Origin: Paenibacillus sp. FSL R5-0623
Lineage (GTDB): Bacteria; Bacillota; Bacilli; Paenibacillales; Paenibacillaceae
NCBI RefSeq assembly: GCF_037974265.1
Contig: NZ_CP150233.1
Location: 5,518,001 to 5,582,000 of the forward strand
Reading direction: 5' to 3'
Length of the DNA stretch: 64,000 bases
The position numbers and the translations under genes are program-made. How positions within the stretch are numbered: the stretch's first letter is position 1; each line of letters opens with the position of its first letter. Positions 1-8,939 of this stretch are shown here, in pieces. Under the pieces are notes generated by a model that was not told where the DNA came from, ran no database searches, and was given only the letters and a program-made list of their open reading frames with translations.

Positions 1-62
1 AACAGACTGAGCGGAATGACGCCAAGCAAGGAGTGCAGCTTTCTGGAGTAAAACCCTTTCAT
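1..62 (-). CDS. sdhC: Succinate dehydrogenase cytochrome b558 subunit, N-terminal fragment
   Basis: The first 20 codons of a leftward gene that runs off the window. The peptide opens MKGFYSRKLHSLLGVIPLSL, matching the start of Bacillus-type SdhC, where the block RKLHSLLGVIP is characteristic. SdhC is the membrane haem b anchor of complex II, and sdhAB would lie outside the window. An AAAGGGG ribosome site precedes the ATG. Its divergence from a LysR regulator suggests local control of sdhCAB. Identification rests on a short but distinctive stretch. Confidence 0.8.
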   Translation of the reverse strand, partial: MKGFYSRKLHSLLGVIPLSL

Positions 63-357
63 AAAATGTCGATCCCCTTTCGCTAAATACAACGTTTTCA
101 TAAATGATTTCACTTATCATGACACGAATCCTTTTCCCTGAAAAGGTTCGACAAATTGTTCCGTTTTCCCCAGGTGTGAACAACTTGTGTCACGATTCAT
201 GTTACTCCTTTTTTTCTTATAAGGGAATTGCAATATAATTATTAAATGTTATAACCTATAGGTATAAGCAGTGAAACATTGGGTTTACAGGCTATACAAC
301 ATGGAAAACGATTACGCAAGGGCAAGAATCACATTCATGGAAAAGAGGTTATTGTTC
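63..357. promoter_or_regulatory. Divergent sdhC / lysR control region
   Basis: About 295 bp between the sdhC start (leftward) and the LysR start (rightward). Visible elements are a perfect inverted repeat CCTTTT-N5-AAAAGG at 130-146, a TATAAT box at 234-239 on the + strand without a clear -35, and a 10-bp palindrome ACCTATAGGT at 254-263 inside AT-rich flanks. LysR proteins usually bind imperfect dyads in divergent regions, so the palindrome is a candidate operator; that is inference. Confidence 0.45.
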
Positions 358-1281
358 ATGTTTGAGGAGTTAAATGCATTTGCAGCGGTCGTGGAGCAGT
401 CCAGCCTGAACCGTGCATCCAAGTTACTGAACTTGTCCCAACCCGCACTCTCACGTAAAATTGCCAAATTGGAGGATGAACTCGGGGTTGCCCTGTTCCA
501 CCGCCGTGGCAAACGGCTGGAATTAACCAGTGTGGGCCAGTTCACCTATACCTACGCTGTAGAACAGAAGCAGCAGCAACAGAAGTTCCTCACCATGCTG
601 GCCCAGTATAAAGACGAAGAACAGAGCACCATCACACTCGGAGCCAGTCTGACGACGCTTCAAACTACGTTACCACCTCTCGTCAATGCCTTTATGGAGA
701 AACATCCAAATGCCGAACTGAAACTGTTGACGGGTAAAACACATGAGATTGTCTCGTTTGTGCGTGACAAAAAAGCCGATGTGGGCATTGTCGCCTCCTC
801 CATCAGCGAAGTGGGGCTTAACTGTGTGCCACTCTTTGACGATCACCTGGAACTGGTTGTGCCGCTTACACACCCCTTGTCCGGTAAGGAAGCCGGGATG
901 GAGCATTTGCAGGATCTGCCGATGATCACGTTCTCCAAAGGTACCTGGTACCGCAAATTAACGGACGATCTCTTCCAGCGCTGTGCCGTGATGCCGGATA
1001 TTCGCATGGAGATTGATTCCTTTGAAGCGATCATCCGACTTCTGCCTTCCGCCAAAGCAGCTGCTCTATTGCCCAAGTCCTATCTTCGTCCACAATTGCT
1101 CGCGGACAATGATCTTGTTTCTGTTCATTTGCCTCAATTACAGCAGACCCGCAGAACAACTTGCATGATATATGGGGAAAAAGAGGACCTCAGCGAGACC
1201 TCCAGACAATGGGTCAAGGAGACGGCTGCACTCTTTACAGCTAAGGCGCCATTGCCCTCACGGAGGACTACGACGCCTTAG
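358..1281 (+). CDS. LysR-family transcriptional regulator
   Basis: A 308-residue regulator starting at ATG 358, with AGAGG about 10 bases upstream. The frame is open further upstream to 271, but homology to the family begins at MFEELNAF. The N-terminal winged helix-turn-helix covers about residues 1-60 (SSLNRASKLLNLSQPALSRK). The C-terminal periplasmic-binding-like effector domain covers about 85-300. The length is normal for the family. It is divergent from sdhC, which suggests control of succinate dehydrogenase or of itself. The ligand cannot be told from sequence. Confidence 0.88.
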   Translation: MFEELNAFAAVVEQSSLNRASKLLNLSQPALSRKIAKLEDELGVALFHRRGKRLELTSVGQFTYTYAVEQKQQQQKFLTMLAQYKDEEQSTITLGASLTTLQTTLPPLVNAFMEKHPNAELKLLTGKTHEIVSFVRDKKADVGIVASSISEVGLNCVPLFDDHLELVVPLTHPLSGKEAGMEHLQDLPMITFSKGTWYRKLTDDLFQRCAVMPDIRMEIDSFEAIIRLLPSAKAAALLPKSYLRPQLLADNDLVSVHLPQLQQTRRTTCMIYGEKEDLSETSRQWVKETAALFTAKAPLPSRRTTTP

Positions 1282-1339
1282 CTTTGATCTGAATCAGCCA
1301 GGCTCTAACGTCTGGCTTCCATAAAACTCATCTTAATTA

Positions 1340-2011
1340 TCAGCTCTCCTGGCTGATAACCTCTTCTTCAAATCGGTCGATATCTGCATTATTACCAATA
1401 ATGACCATGATATCCCCCATTTGAAGCGAGTCCAATGCCGTAGGAGCGATAATGACCCCGGCTTCTTTCTGTAACGCTACAATGCTGCAACCAAAACGTA
1501 CGCGTGCATTCAGGGTTGAAAGGGTTTTGTTGTGCAGACAGGCGGGAACCTTCATCTCGACAATACTGTAATCATTGGATAATTCAATGTAATCCAGCAA
1601 GTTCGGGGTAACCAGCTGGTGGGCAACCCGAATGCCCATATCCCGCTCAGGATAAACGACACGATCGATCCCCAGTTTATCCAATGCTCGTCCGTGAAGG
1701 ACAGATATGGCCTTGGCCACGACCGTCTTGACACCCAGCTCTTTCAGCAGGATAGCAGTGAGAATGCTCGTCTGAATATCATCCCCGATGGCTACGATGC
1801 AACAGTCGAAATTTCGAATACCCAGGGAGCGCAGCACTTCCTCATCTGTGGCATCAGCTACAACGGCATGGGTAACCAGTTCACTTATGTCTTCGACGAC
1901 TTCTTCATTTTTATCGATCCCGAGCACCTCATAGCCGAGTTCCATTAATTCCTGCGCCAGACTGGTGCCAAACCGCCCAAGCCCAATCACCGCAAACTGC
2001 TGTGTTTTCAT
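1340..2011 (-). CDS. ktrA: Potassium uptake regulatory subunit KtrA/KtrC (RCK)
   Basis: A 223-residue cytosolic gating subunit of the Ktr K+ uptake system. The N-terminal RCK_N Rossmann fold shows the nucleotide-binding GLGRFGTSLA motif near residues 10-19 and an acidic D at the end of beta-2. A C-terminal RCK_C domain covers about 135-220; in related proteins this domain binds c-di-AMP. It lies 48 bases downstream of the membrane subunit on the same strand, so the two are probably cotranscribed. Whether it is the KtrA or KtrC paralogue cannot be decided here. Confidence 0.9.
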   Translation of the reverse strand: MKTQQFAVIGLGRFGTSLAQELMELGYEVLGIDKNEEVVEDISELVTHAVVADATDEEVLRSLGIRNFDCCIVAIGDDIQTSILTAILLKELGVKTVVAKAISVLHGRALDKLGIDRVVYPERDMGIRVAHQLVTPNLLDYIELSNDYSIVEMKVPACLHNKTLSTLNARVRFGCSIVALQKEAGVIIAPTALDSLQMGDIMVIIGNNADIDRFEEEVISQES

Positions 2012-2059
2012 TGTTCTTCACGAACCCCTTATCCAAATCAATTTCATAACTCACTAGAT

Positions 2060-3400
2060 TTATCCAATAATCATTTTGCCTTCCGGGTACCTGTATAACT
2101 CTTTACCCTTTTTCTGCCCAAGTGCATACGCTAATGTGATCGGTCCAAGCCTTCCTGCAAACATCGTAAAACAGATCAGGAGTTTGCCCAAAGTAGTCAG
2201 CTTCAGCGTCAGTCCGAGCGATAATCCGACAGTACCAAAAGCTGATGTCGTTTCAAATAAGATCATCATAAAACTGGCGTCTTCTGTGGTACTCAGTGCC
2301 ATCGTTACAGCTATGATGAACAAAAGCGCCAGCAATGTAATGGTAAGCGCCTTGAAAATCCGTTCCTGTACGAGCCGATAGCGGAAAAACACGATATCTT
2401 CACGTCCACGCATCATGGCGATGACCGCTCCAGCCATAATCATAAATGTCGTTGTTTTGATCCCGCCTCCGGTAGAACCCGGCGAAGCACCAATGAACAT
2501 CAGAATGATCATAAAGAACTGTGTTGCCTGTCTCAGCCCGGCAATATCTACCGTATTGGCTCCTGCTGTTCGCGGCGTAATGGATTGGAAAAATGAACCG
2601 AGAATTTTGCCACCCCAGTTCAGGCCACCCAATGTCCGGGGATTGCTGAATTCAAATACGAAAATGACAAGTGCACCAAACACAATCAACAATCCAGTTG
2701 TTAACAGTACAACTTTGGAGTGCAGAGACAGCTTTCGCGTTTTGCGGTAATCTACCAGGTCTGACAACACCACAAAACCGATACCGCCAGAGACAATGAG
2801 GAACATTGCTGTAAAATTAACCAACGGGTCATACACATATCCGGTCAGACTGCGGAAATCGCCAAACATATCAAAGCCCGCATTGTTGAACATGGAGATC
2901 GCATGCCAGTAGCCATAATAGATCGCCTGTCCGACCGGCATGTCGAACGACCAGCGAATGGCAAACAATGTGCCACATATGCCTTCAATAATGAGTGAGT
3001 AAATCACAACTTTACGAATCAGCCGAACGATGCCCTCCATCGTGCTCTGGTTCATCGCTTCCTGTAGTATCAACCGCTCTCTAAGCGAAATCCGCCGTTT
3101 GAACGCAATGGCAACCAATGTGGACATTGTCATGAAGCCCAGTCCGCCAATCTGAATCAGAATCGCAATCACAACCTGACCCAGCACCGAGAAATGAGTC
3201 CCTGTATCGACCACAACCAAACCGGTGACACAAACGGCCGAAGTTGCTGTAAAGAGCGCATCAATAAATGCAAGACTGTCACCGTTACGGTTGGATGCCG
3301 GAAGCATTAACAATAGTGTGCCTACCAATATGATGCCAGCAAATCCTAACACAAGAATACGGGGTGGCGATAATCGCATCCATTGAACATTCAGTTTCAC
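2060..3400 (-). CDS. ktrB: Potassium transporter membrane subunit KtrB/KtrD
   Basis: A Trk/HKT-type K+ translocating subunit of about 446 residues with the four-fold M1-P-M2 layout. Pore segments carry the family's selectivity-filter glycines, for example TSAVCVTGL in the first loop and TPRTAGANTVD in a later one. I place the start at GTG 3400, with AGAGGTGG upstream. The frame stays open to GTG 3415, but that codon has no spacing to a ribosome site. It is followed by ktrA, giving a standard Ktr pair. The leader (3401-3824) shows no recognisable c-di-AMP (ydaO) riboswitch core. Confidence 0.9.
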   Translation of the reverse strand: MKLNVQWMRLSPPRILVLGFAGIILVGTLLLMLPASNRNGDSLAFIDALFTATSAVCVTGLVVVDTGTHFSVLGQVVIAILIQIGGLGFMTMSTLVAIAFKRRISLRERLILQEAMNQSTMEGIVRLIRKVVIYSLIIEGICGTLFAIRWSFDMPVGQAIYYGYWHAISMFNNAGFDMFGDFRSLTGYVYDPLVNFTAMFLIVSGGIGFVVLSDLVDYRKTRKLSLHSKVVLLTTGLLIVFGALVIFVFEFSNPRTLGGLNWGGKILGSFFQSITPRTAGANTVDIAGLRQATQFFMIILMFIGASPGSTGGGIKTTTFMIMAGAVIAMMRGREDIVFFRYRLVQERIFKALTITLLALLFIIAVTMALSTTEDASFMMILFETTSAFGTVGLSLGLTLKLTTLGKLLICFTMFAGRLGPITLAYALGQKKGKELYRYPEGKMIIG

Positions 3401-3824
3401 TTGAGTATCTTCCACCTCTTCTAAAATGAAAATAATTCCACACCCGTGGAGCCTTCTTCATTTGAAATGCTGTTGCCAAACGTTAAACAAGTATGATTCA
3501 GATTAATACGACATATATAATGAAGTTGGAATATATTCTATTCGTTCCCTTGTTGGGCGAAAGACATGCGAATCATTGCACATTTGCTTCAAAATTATAA
3601 GCGCTGCGACGTTTGTAGACAAAACGTTTTTTGTGTAAATCGGATCGAATTCAGCCAAAAAGGGAAGAACTCAGATATGGCGACGGATGGATCAGATTCT
3701 TTCGGTCCTTTTCATTCATTTTCAAGGATTTACACCTGTTTTCGTTACATCATTGGCATTCGGTGCTTGGCCTGTGCTATGTTAACTTTAATATCCATAT
3801 TAGATTAAGGAGGAACACCATTAC
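3401..3824. other. Intergenic region between ktrB and the CPBP gene
   Basis: About 420 bp separating two divergent genes. It is AT-rich, with no gene-like reading frame carrying a ribosome site. It must hold the promoters of both genes, but I could not pick a convincing -35/-10 pair. An AAGGAGG ribosome site sits just before the start at 3825. Confidence 0.5.
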
Positions 3825-5522
3825 ATGAATCCCTTAGGGCAGCCTTTGCTACTCAAGGCTAACTTCAAGCGGCTGGGGTTGCTTGCGGCGATTGGCCTGA
3901 TTCTATTTTTTGTATTTCAGATCTTTCCAGCTACCTCATCACAAACGACAGAAATTTCGTCCACGTCCTTCATAACCAAGGAGCAGGCGAAGCAATCCGC
4001 GCGATCATTCGCAGCTTCTGTGAATGACTATTCACTACCAAATGATGATGAAAAAACTCTGGTAACCTACCAGACACATTCCGATATCTACGGGTATATG
4101 GCCAAAACCAAACAACTTGATACCTATAACCAGAAATGGGAAACTAGCTATCCTTACGATGTATTCCGCGTTCGTTTGCCTGATCAGAACAAAGGCGGAT
4201 ATCTTAATGTTGACGTACATATGAAAACAGGAAAAGTGGTCGGCTTCAAACGGGAACTGCCTTCTTCTCTCTATACCGCCATTGAGGCGGAGCAGGTTAG
4301 TGGACGAGTGACCACATCGCAAGTACTTGCTGAAGGCAATATATCTCTGGACGAGAAACAACAGCTCGCGGCTGGCGTTCTGACCGAATTCGGTTATGAA
4401 GTGCCAACACTTCAATTGGATACTCGCGATGGTGAAGCGGGTCTGAAGTATACAGATTCTGCAAAAGCCATTGGAGACTCCAAGCTTGAACTGAATTTTA
4501 CGTTTGAAGATGGTGCGGTACGATCGTTCGATCCTGGCTTCTCGGTCCCGGAATCCCATACCGATTATGTGAAAGATCAAACACGTCAGGCCAATTGGAT
4601 GACTTATGGCGGCTATGCATTCCTGACCTTTGTTCTGGGCGTGCTGGCAATCATCTATAGCATTCTGACCCGAGCACATACATCTTTCAAACGCGGAACC
4701 ATTCTCTCGCTGGTGTATTTCGCTGCTTCAGTAATTGGTACACTGAACATGATTCCACTCTTTCAGGCACAAGGACTTTCCAGCTTCATGTTAGCGTTCC
4801 TGATGTTAATGCAGGCAGGAATTACACTGGTTATGAGTGCAACCATCTATCTGTCTCTCGTTGCTGGTGACGGCATGTGGCGTAAAATAGGTCTGAACCC
4901 ATGGCCTCGTGCCAAGGAACCTGGATATGGAAAATATGTACTTCACAGCATGGTTGCTGGTTACCTGTGGGCGTTCATTCTACTGGGTGTGCAATCCATC
5001 CTGTTCTTCATTCTGGAGCGTAGCATCGGCACATGGTCAACGACGTCAGCAGATCAATCTACATTTAATATGACCTATGCCTGGCTCTTCCCGATCATGG
5101 CCTGGATGGCCGGTATTGGTGAAGAAACTGTTTATCGACTGTTCGGCATTCGCATGATGCAAAAGATTGTGCGTAACACGTTTATTGCCTGTCTGATCCC
5201 AACCATCATTTGGGCACTTGGACACACATTGTATCCGATCTATCCAGTAATCACTCGTCCCATTGAACTGATGGTGATTGGATTGCTGTTCAGTCTGATC
5301 ATGCTGCGTCACGGCTTCATTGCCGTTGTATTCGCGCATGTGATCTTCGATAGCTTGTTGATGGGACTCAGCTTGGTCTTTATGGGCGATGCCCTGAATA
5401 TGGCTGCCGGACTCTTCTGGATTGTACTGCCGGCCATCGTTGGATATGTGGTCTACAAATTCAATCCAAAACAAAAAGAGAAGCCGTATGTTACGACTCC
5501 TCATCACGAAGTGCTGCAATAA
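3825..5522 (+). CDS. CPBP-family intramembrane metalloprotease
   Basis: A 565-residue membrane protein. The first about 250 residues contain one TM segment (about 16-36) and a large extracytoplasmic region. The C-terminal half has multiple TM segments and the CPBP (CAAX protease and bacteriocin-processing) motifs: GEETVYR (EExxxR), GHTLYP and FAHVIFD. These supply the conserved Glu and His residues of the family. The start has AAGGAGG nine bases upstream. Substrates are unknown. The last 32 bases overlap the end of uvrC on the other strand. Confidence 0.85.
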   Translation: MNPLGQPLLLKANFKRLGLLAAIGLILFFVFQIFPATSSQTTEISSTSFITKEQAKQSARSFAASVNDYSLPNDDEKTLVTYQTHSDIYGYMAKTKQLDTYNQKWETSYPYDVFRVRLPDQNKGGYLNVDVHMKTGKVVGFKRELPSSLYTAIEAEQVSGRVTTSQVLAEGNISLDEKQQLAAGVLTEFGYEVPTLQLDTRDGEAGLKYTDSAKAIGDSKLELNFTFEDGAVRSFDPGFSVPESHTDYVKDQTRQANWMTYGGYAFLTFVLGVLAIIYSILTRAHTSFKRGTILSLVYFAASVIGTLNMIPLFQAQGLSSFMLAFLMLMQAGITLVMSATIYLSLVAGDGMWRKIGLNPWPRAKEPGYGKYVLHSMVAGYLWAFILLGVQSILFFILERSIGTWSTTSADQSTFNMTYAWLFPIMAWMAGIGEETVYRLFGIRMMQKIVRNTFIACLIPTIIWALGHTLYPIYPVITRPIELMVIGLLFSLIMLRHGFIAVVFAHVIFDSLLMGLSLVFMGDALNMAAGLFWIVLPAIVGYVVYKFNPKQKEKPYVTTPHHEVLQ

Positions 5523-7578
5523 TCTGATTTGCCAGTTTGTCACCAATAGATAGAGGCCGGAAGTCTTCGACGCTGGCCTCTTTTATTTTGCGCAAAGAGC
5601 CAAAATGCTTCAACAGCAACTTACGCCGCTTCTCTCCAATACCCGGAATGGCATCCAAACGTGATGTCACCATCGATTTGCCACGTTGTTCCCGGTGGAA
5701 CGAGATCGCAAAACGGTGGACCTCTTCCTGTATCCGCTGCAACAGGTAGAATTCCTGGCTATCCCGAGGCAGGGAGATCACTTCTGGTGGATTACCGATC
5801 ATCAACTGTGAAGTCTTATGCTTCGCATCCTTCACCAGACCACATACCGGAATAAACAGCCCCAGCTCATTTTCCAAAATATCGACCGCAGCCGAGATCT
5901 GTCCTTTACCACCATCAACCACAATCAGGTCAGGCTGGGTCAGGTTTTCTTTTAATACTCGCTCGTAACGGCGACGGATGACTTCTCGCATGGTTTCATA
6001 ATCATCCGGCCCTTCCACCGACCGGACCTTGTACTTCCGATATTCCTTCTTATCCGGTTTACCATCGGTAAACACGATCATGGCAGATACCGGGTTCGTA
6101 CCCTGGATGTTCGAGTTATCAAATGCTTCAATACGGTGAAGCTGATCCAGTCCAATAAAACGTCCCAGTCCTTCGGCAGCTTTGGATGTACGTTCTTCAT
6201 TTCGCTCAATCAAACGGAACTTCTCTTCCAATGCCACACGTGCGTTATCCACGGCCATAGTGATCATCTGGCGTTTCAATCCACGTTGCGGGATGAGCAC
6301 TTTGATCTCCAACCACTCCTGTAAAGCAGCAGCAACCTGAGTTGGGTCTTCCAGTCCTGATGGAAGCTTTTCAGTAGAAGCAGTTGTATCCGTTATTGGA
6401 GCATCCTCTTGCATACTGTCAGGTTGTTCACCTTCTACCTCAGTAGAACCTCCGTAAGCTGCACGAGTCTCAGCAACCAGTGGCTGGGAAACTTTACTGT
6501 GCTCCACTTGTCCCGTCTGCTCGAACTCTACCGTAACTGCGGCAGGTACCGATCCATCAGCATCAGATACTGTATCCAAACTGTCGTTATCCGTTGCAAG
6601 ATCCTTGGGCATTTCCGGCAACAAAATTTCTTGTGGCAATGCCGGATTATCGCTGTAATACTGTGTTACATAGGACATGAAATCACTGTACGCCTCACCG
6701 TAAAACGGGAAGGTTGATACGTGACGTTCAATCATTTTACCCTGACGCATATATAGAATCTGGACACACATCCAGCCTTTATCAATGGCAAAACCAAATA
6801 CATCACGGTCTCTGGCATCGGCCATCGTAATTTTCTGTTTTTCCATCATCGCATCGATGGCGATTACCTGGTCACGCAGTTCCTTGGCCCGTTCAAAATA
6901 AAGATCCTCCGCAGCCTCTTGCATCTTACGCTGCAAATCCTTCTTAATCTCTTCGTGACCACCGCTTAGAAATGAACCAATCTCTTGTGAAATCTGGTCG
7001 TACTGCTCCTTCTCCACTTCCTTCACACAAGGGGCAAGACACTGTCCCATGTGATAATACAGGCACACTTCTTTGGGCATTACACCACATTTGCGCAGTG
7101 GATACATGCGATCAAGCAATTTTTTCGTTTGGTGTGCCGCATACGAGTTCGGATAAGGTCCGAAATATTTGGCTTTATCTTTCAGCACACGCCGGGTTAC
7201 TTCCAGCCGGGGGTGCTTTTCATTCGTAATTTTAAGATAAGGGAATGTCTTGTCATCCTTAAGCAATACGTTATAACGCGGCATATGTTTCTTGATCAGG
7301 TTACACTCCAGAATGAGTGCTTCCATATTACTGCCCGTCACGATATATTCAAAATCACGGATTTCGGAGACCAGACGCTGAGTCTTTCCGTTATGACTGC
7401 CGATAAAATAAGAGCGTACGCGGTTCTTCAGCACTTTAGCCTTACCAACATAGATAATGGTGCCTTCACTGTTCTTCATCAGGTAACAACCAGACATGTC
7501 TGGCAGCAAAGCGAGCTTGTGACGAATCTGCTCCAATGCCTTCTCCTGATCCTGCAAATCATTCATGAATTGATCCAT
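5491..7578 (-). CDS. uvrC: Excinuclease ABC subunit C
   Basis: A 695-residue nucleotide-excision-repair endonuclease that makes the dual incision with UvrB. Domains in order: GIY-YIG nuclease (about 25-102, with IIYVGKAK), a cysteine cluster near 164-184, a UVR UvrB-binding motif (about 210-245), a UvrC RNase-H-like domain (about 430-610) and C-terminal helix-hairpin-helix repeats (LDAIPGIGEKRRKLLLKHFG). Residues about 327-408 are an acidic, low-complexity insertion that makes the protein roughly 90 residues longer than usual. The start has AAGGAGG upstream. Confidence 0.96.
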   Translation of the reverse strand: MDQFMNDLQDQEKALEQIRHKLALLPDMSGCYLMKNSEGTIIYVGKAKVLKNRVRSYFIGSHNGKTQRLVSEIRDFEYIVTGSNMEALILECNLIKKHMPRYNVLLKDDKTFPYLKITNEKHPRLEVTRRVLKDKAKYFGPYPNSYAAHQTKKLLDRMYPLRKCGVMPKEVCLYYHMGQCLAPCVKEVEKEQYDQISQEIGSFLSGGHEEIKKDLQRKMQEAAEDLYFERAKELRDQVIAIDAMMEKQKITMADARDRDVFGFAIDKGWMCVQILYMRQGKMIERHVSTFPFYGEAYSDFMSYVTQYYSDNPALPQEILLPEMPKDLATDNDSLDTVSDADGSVPAAVTVEFEQTGQVEHSKVSQPLVAETRAAYGGSTEVEGEQPDSMQEDAPITDTTASTEKLPSGLEDPTQVAAALQEWLEIKVLIPQRGLKRQMITMAVDNARVALEEKFRLIERNEERTSKAAEGLGRFIGLDQLHRIEAFDNSNIQGTNPVSAMIVFTDGKPDKKEYRKYKVRSVEGPDDYETMREVIRRRYERVLKENLTQPDLIVVDGGKGQISAAVDILENELGLFIPVCGLVKDAKHKTSQLMIGNPPEVISLPRDSQEFYLLQRIQEEVHRFAISFHREQRGKSMVTSRLDAIPGIGEKRRKLLLKHFGSLRKIKEASVEDFRPLSIGDKLANQIIAALRDEES

Positions 7579-8022
7579 AATTCGGTGAATCCTCCTTCCC
7601 GAAAAAAGTATAAATAAAAGGTTACACTAAGCCATTCTGATTACAGTACCGTCTTCCAATCCGTTATCGGATTGTCTCTGAGTCACCTTTTTTATAAGAA
7701 GAAACTAAAGATAATTCACACTGACACTACGATGACAGAACAACCTTCCAATCCCTGTTATCCCCAGATTTTTTTCATTCCCTTTTCTCAAGGGAAAAAT
7801 CTGTTGATAAAGGGGAACGCTTCGCTTCTTCAGGTTTTTTCTGTCCTCTCCGTTACTGTGTGAGTAATTAGTCCAATACATATTAAAGGTGAAACTCGGA
7901 TAAAAATTGCAACGGCTATGCTTCTACAGATCATTTCTGTCTTCTTCGTTAAACATGTAAATTTCCAGTTTCATTTTATATAAATAGTATACTTTATATT
8001 GTCCTATATAAAGGTATTCGAC
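7579..8022. other. Intergenic region between uvrC and trxA
   Basis: About 440 bp without a gene. It holds the uvrC leader, a small inverted repeat AATCCG-N4-CGGATT near 7660, and one copy of the dispersed hairpin repeat (annotated separately). The remainder, 7880-8020, is AT-rich and shows nothing recognisable. Confidence 0.5.
7744..7873 (+). repeat. Dispersed hairpin repeat, copy A
   Basis: About 130 bp sharing a layout with copies at 17.5, 44.7 and 55.4-55.7 kb. A long imperfect hairpin begins TTATCCCCAGATTTT and closes AAAATCTGTTGATAA, around an inner CCCTT/AAGGG stem. It is followed by a tail containing AACGCTTCGCTTCTTC and TCTGTCCTCTCCGTTA. It lies between uvrC and trxA. There is no coding frame. 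Confidence 0.8.
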
Positions 8023-8056
8023 GCAAAACGCCCCCGGCATGTAAACCGGAGGCGTA
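8023..8056 (-). terminator. trxA terminator
   Basis: Read leftward after the trxA stop: ACGCCTCCGG, loop, CCGGGGGCGT, then a T-containing tail. The paired arms are at 8028-8037 and 8046-8055. Confidence 0.8.
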
Positions 8057-8072
8057 TGTGTAAGCCTGTAAA

Positions 8073-8390
8073 TTATTGGTGTTTTGCGATAATTCCTTTG
8101 AGCGCATCTTTCGAGTTCAGACCAACCACTTTATCTACCGGTTGACCGTCTTTGAAGAAGATCAAAGTTGGAATGCTCATTACGCCAAAGCGGGAAGCAG
8201 ATTCCGGATTTTCATCCACGTTAACTTTAGCAATTTTCACTGCATCGCCAACTTCTGTGGACAGCTCTTCCAGGATTGGAGCGAGCATTTTACAAGGACC
8301 ACACCAAGGCGCCCAGAAATCAACAAGAACCGTTCCTTCGCCTTCTACTTCAGCGTTGAAGGATTGATCGGATACGTTAACAATAGCCAT
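8073..8390 (-). CDS. trxA: Thioredoxin
   Basis: A 105-residue cytosolic thiol-disulfide reductant. The WCGPC active site is at residues 29-33, the cis-proline motif is SIPTL, and the length is normal. The start at 8390 has AAGGAGG upstream. A matching sigma-A promoter lies at 8457-8486. The neighbouring uvrC is also near trxA in Bacillus. Confidence 0.97.
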   Translation of the reverse strand: MAIVNVSDQSFNAEVEGEGTVLVDFWAPWCGPCKMLAPILEELSTEVGDAVKIAKVNVDENPESASRFGVMSIPTLIFFKDGQPVDKVVGLNSKDALKGIIAKHQ

Positions 8391-8456
8391 GAAATTGTCC
8401 TCCTTATATATACTTACGGTTTTATTTTAACCTGTAACGTCGCGAACGACACTTCC

Positions 8457-8486
8457 AGTATAACACAGGTACGTCAAACTTGTGAA
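8457..8486 (-). promoter_or_regulatory. Sigma-A-type promoter of trxA
   Basis: On the minus strand TTCACA (8486-8481), an 18-base spacer, then TATACT (8462-8457), about 70 bases before the trxA start. Confidence 0.7.
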
Positions 8487-8561
8487 TTGAACGCTGCAAT
8501 GTTCATCTTCCCAACATCAAATCTTCACAATTACAGGATGTGGCATACCAACTGCAAAATC

Positions 8562-8591
8562 TTTACAAACGCTTTCTTTTCCAAGTATACT
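8562..8591 (+). promoter_or_regulatory. Sigma-A-type promoter of the small membrane protein gene
   Basis: TTTACA at 8562-8567, an 18-base spacer, TATACT at 8586-8591. It lies 65 bases before the start at 8656 and is divergent from the trxA promoter. Confidence 0.7.
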
Positions 8592-8655
8592 AAAATTACT
8601 CCGGGTTTCAGCCCCCACATGGGCAAGCTGTCATTCCCTATAAGGAGGCAATAAC

Positions 8656-8811
8656 ATGGATGCAAATGTGCGGATCAGCGACCCGCGTGAACATGTGAAC
8701 GAGGAACCCCGCAACGATCTGTTTGATTTGATCGCGGGTGTTGCCGGCATGGCCGGTCTGATGACAGTGATTTTTTTCGGTATGGTTATCTTCAAATTCC
8801 TCACCGAATAG
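8656..8811 (+). CDS. Small single-pass membrane protein (51 aa)
   Basis: A short gene opening MDANVRISDPREHV with a consensus AAGGAGG seven bases before its ATG. It has its own promoter and a strong terminator downstream. Residues about 24-49 form one hydrophobic segment (LIAGVAGMAGLMTVIFF and on), and the N-terminal half is charged. I do not recognise a family. The complete expression signals argue that it is real. Confidence 0.75.
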   Translation: MDANVRISDPREHVNEEPRNDLFDLIAGVAGMAGLMTVIFFGMVIFKFLTE

Positions 8812-8837
8812 GACACTCACAGGTCTCACGCAGGACC

Positions 8838-8882
8838 AGAAAAGCCCGGTTTTCGCGACAATGCGAAAGCCAGGCTTTTTTT
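8838..8882 (+). terminator. Rho-independent terminator
   Basis: Arms AAAAGCCCGGTTTTCGC and GCGAAAGCCAGGCTTTTTTT form a long imperfect stem ending in a T run. It serves the 51-residue protein gene. The complementary A run could also help terminate leftward dnaI readthrough. Confidence 0.85.
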
Positions 8883-8939
8883 GGGACTACTTATTGTTTA
8901 AAAAGTATAATTTGTAGATCAGACCAAAAGACTAAACAA

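Noticed and set aside
3401..3824. c-di-AMP (ydaO-type) riboswitch expected upstream of ktr genes
   Set aside because: None of the conserved core blocks could be found in the ktrB leader.
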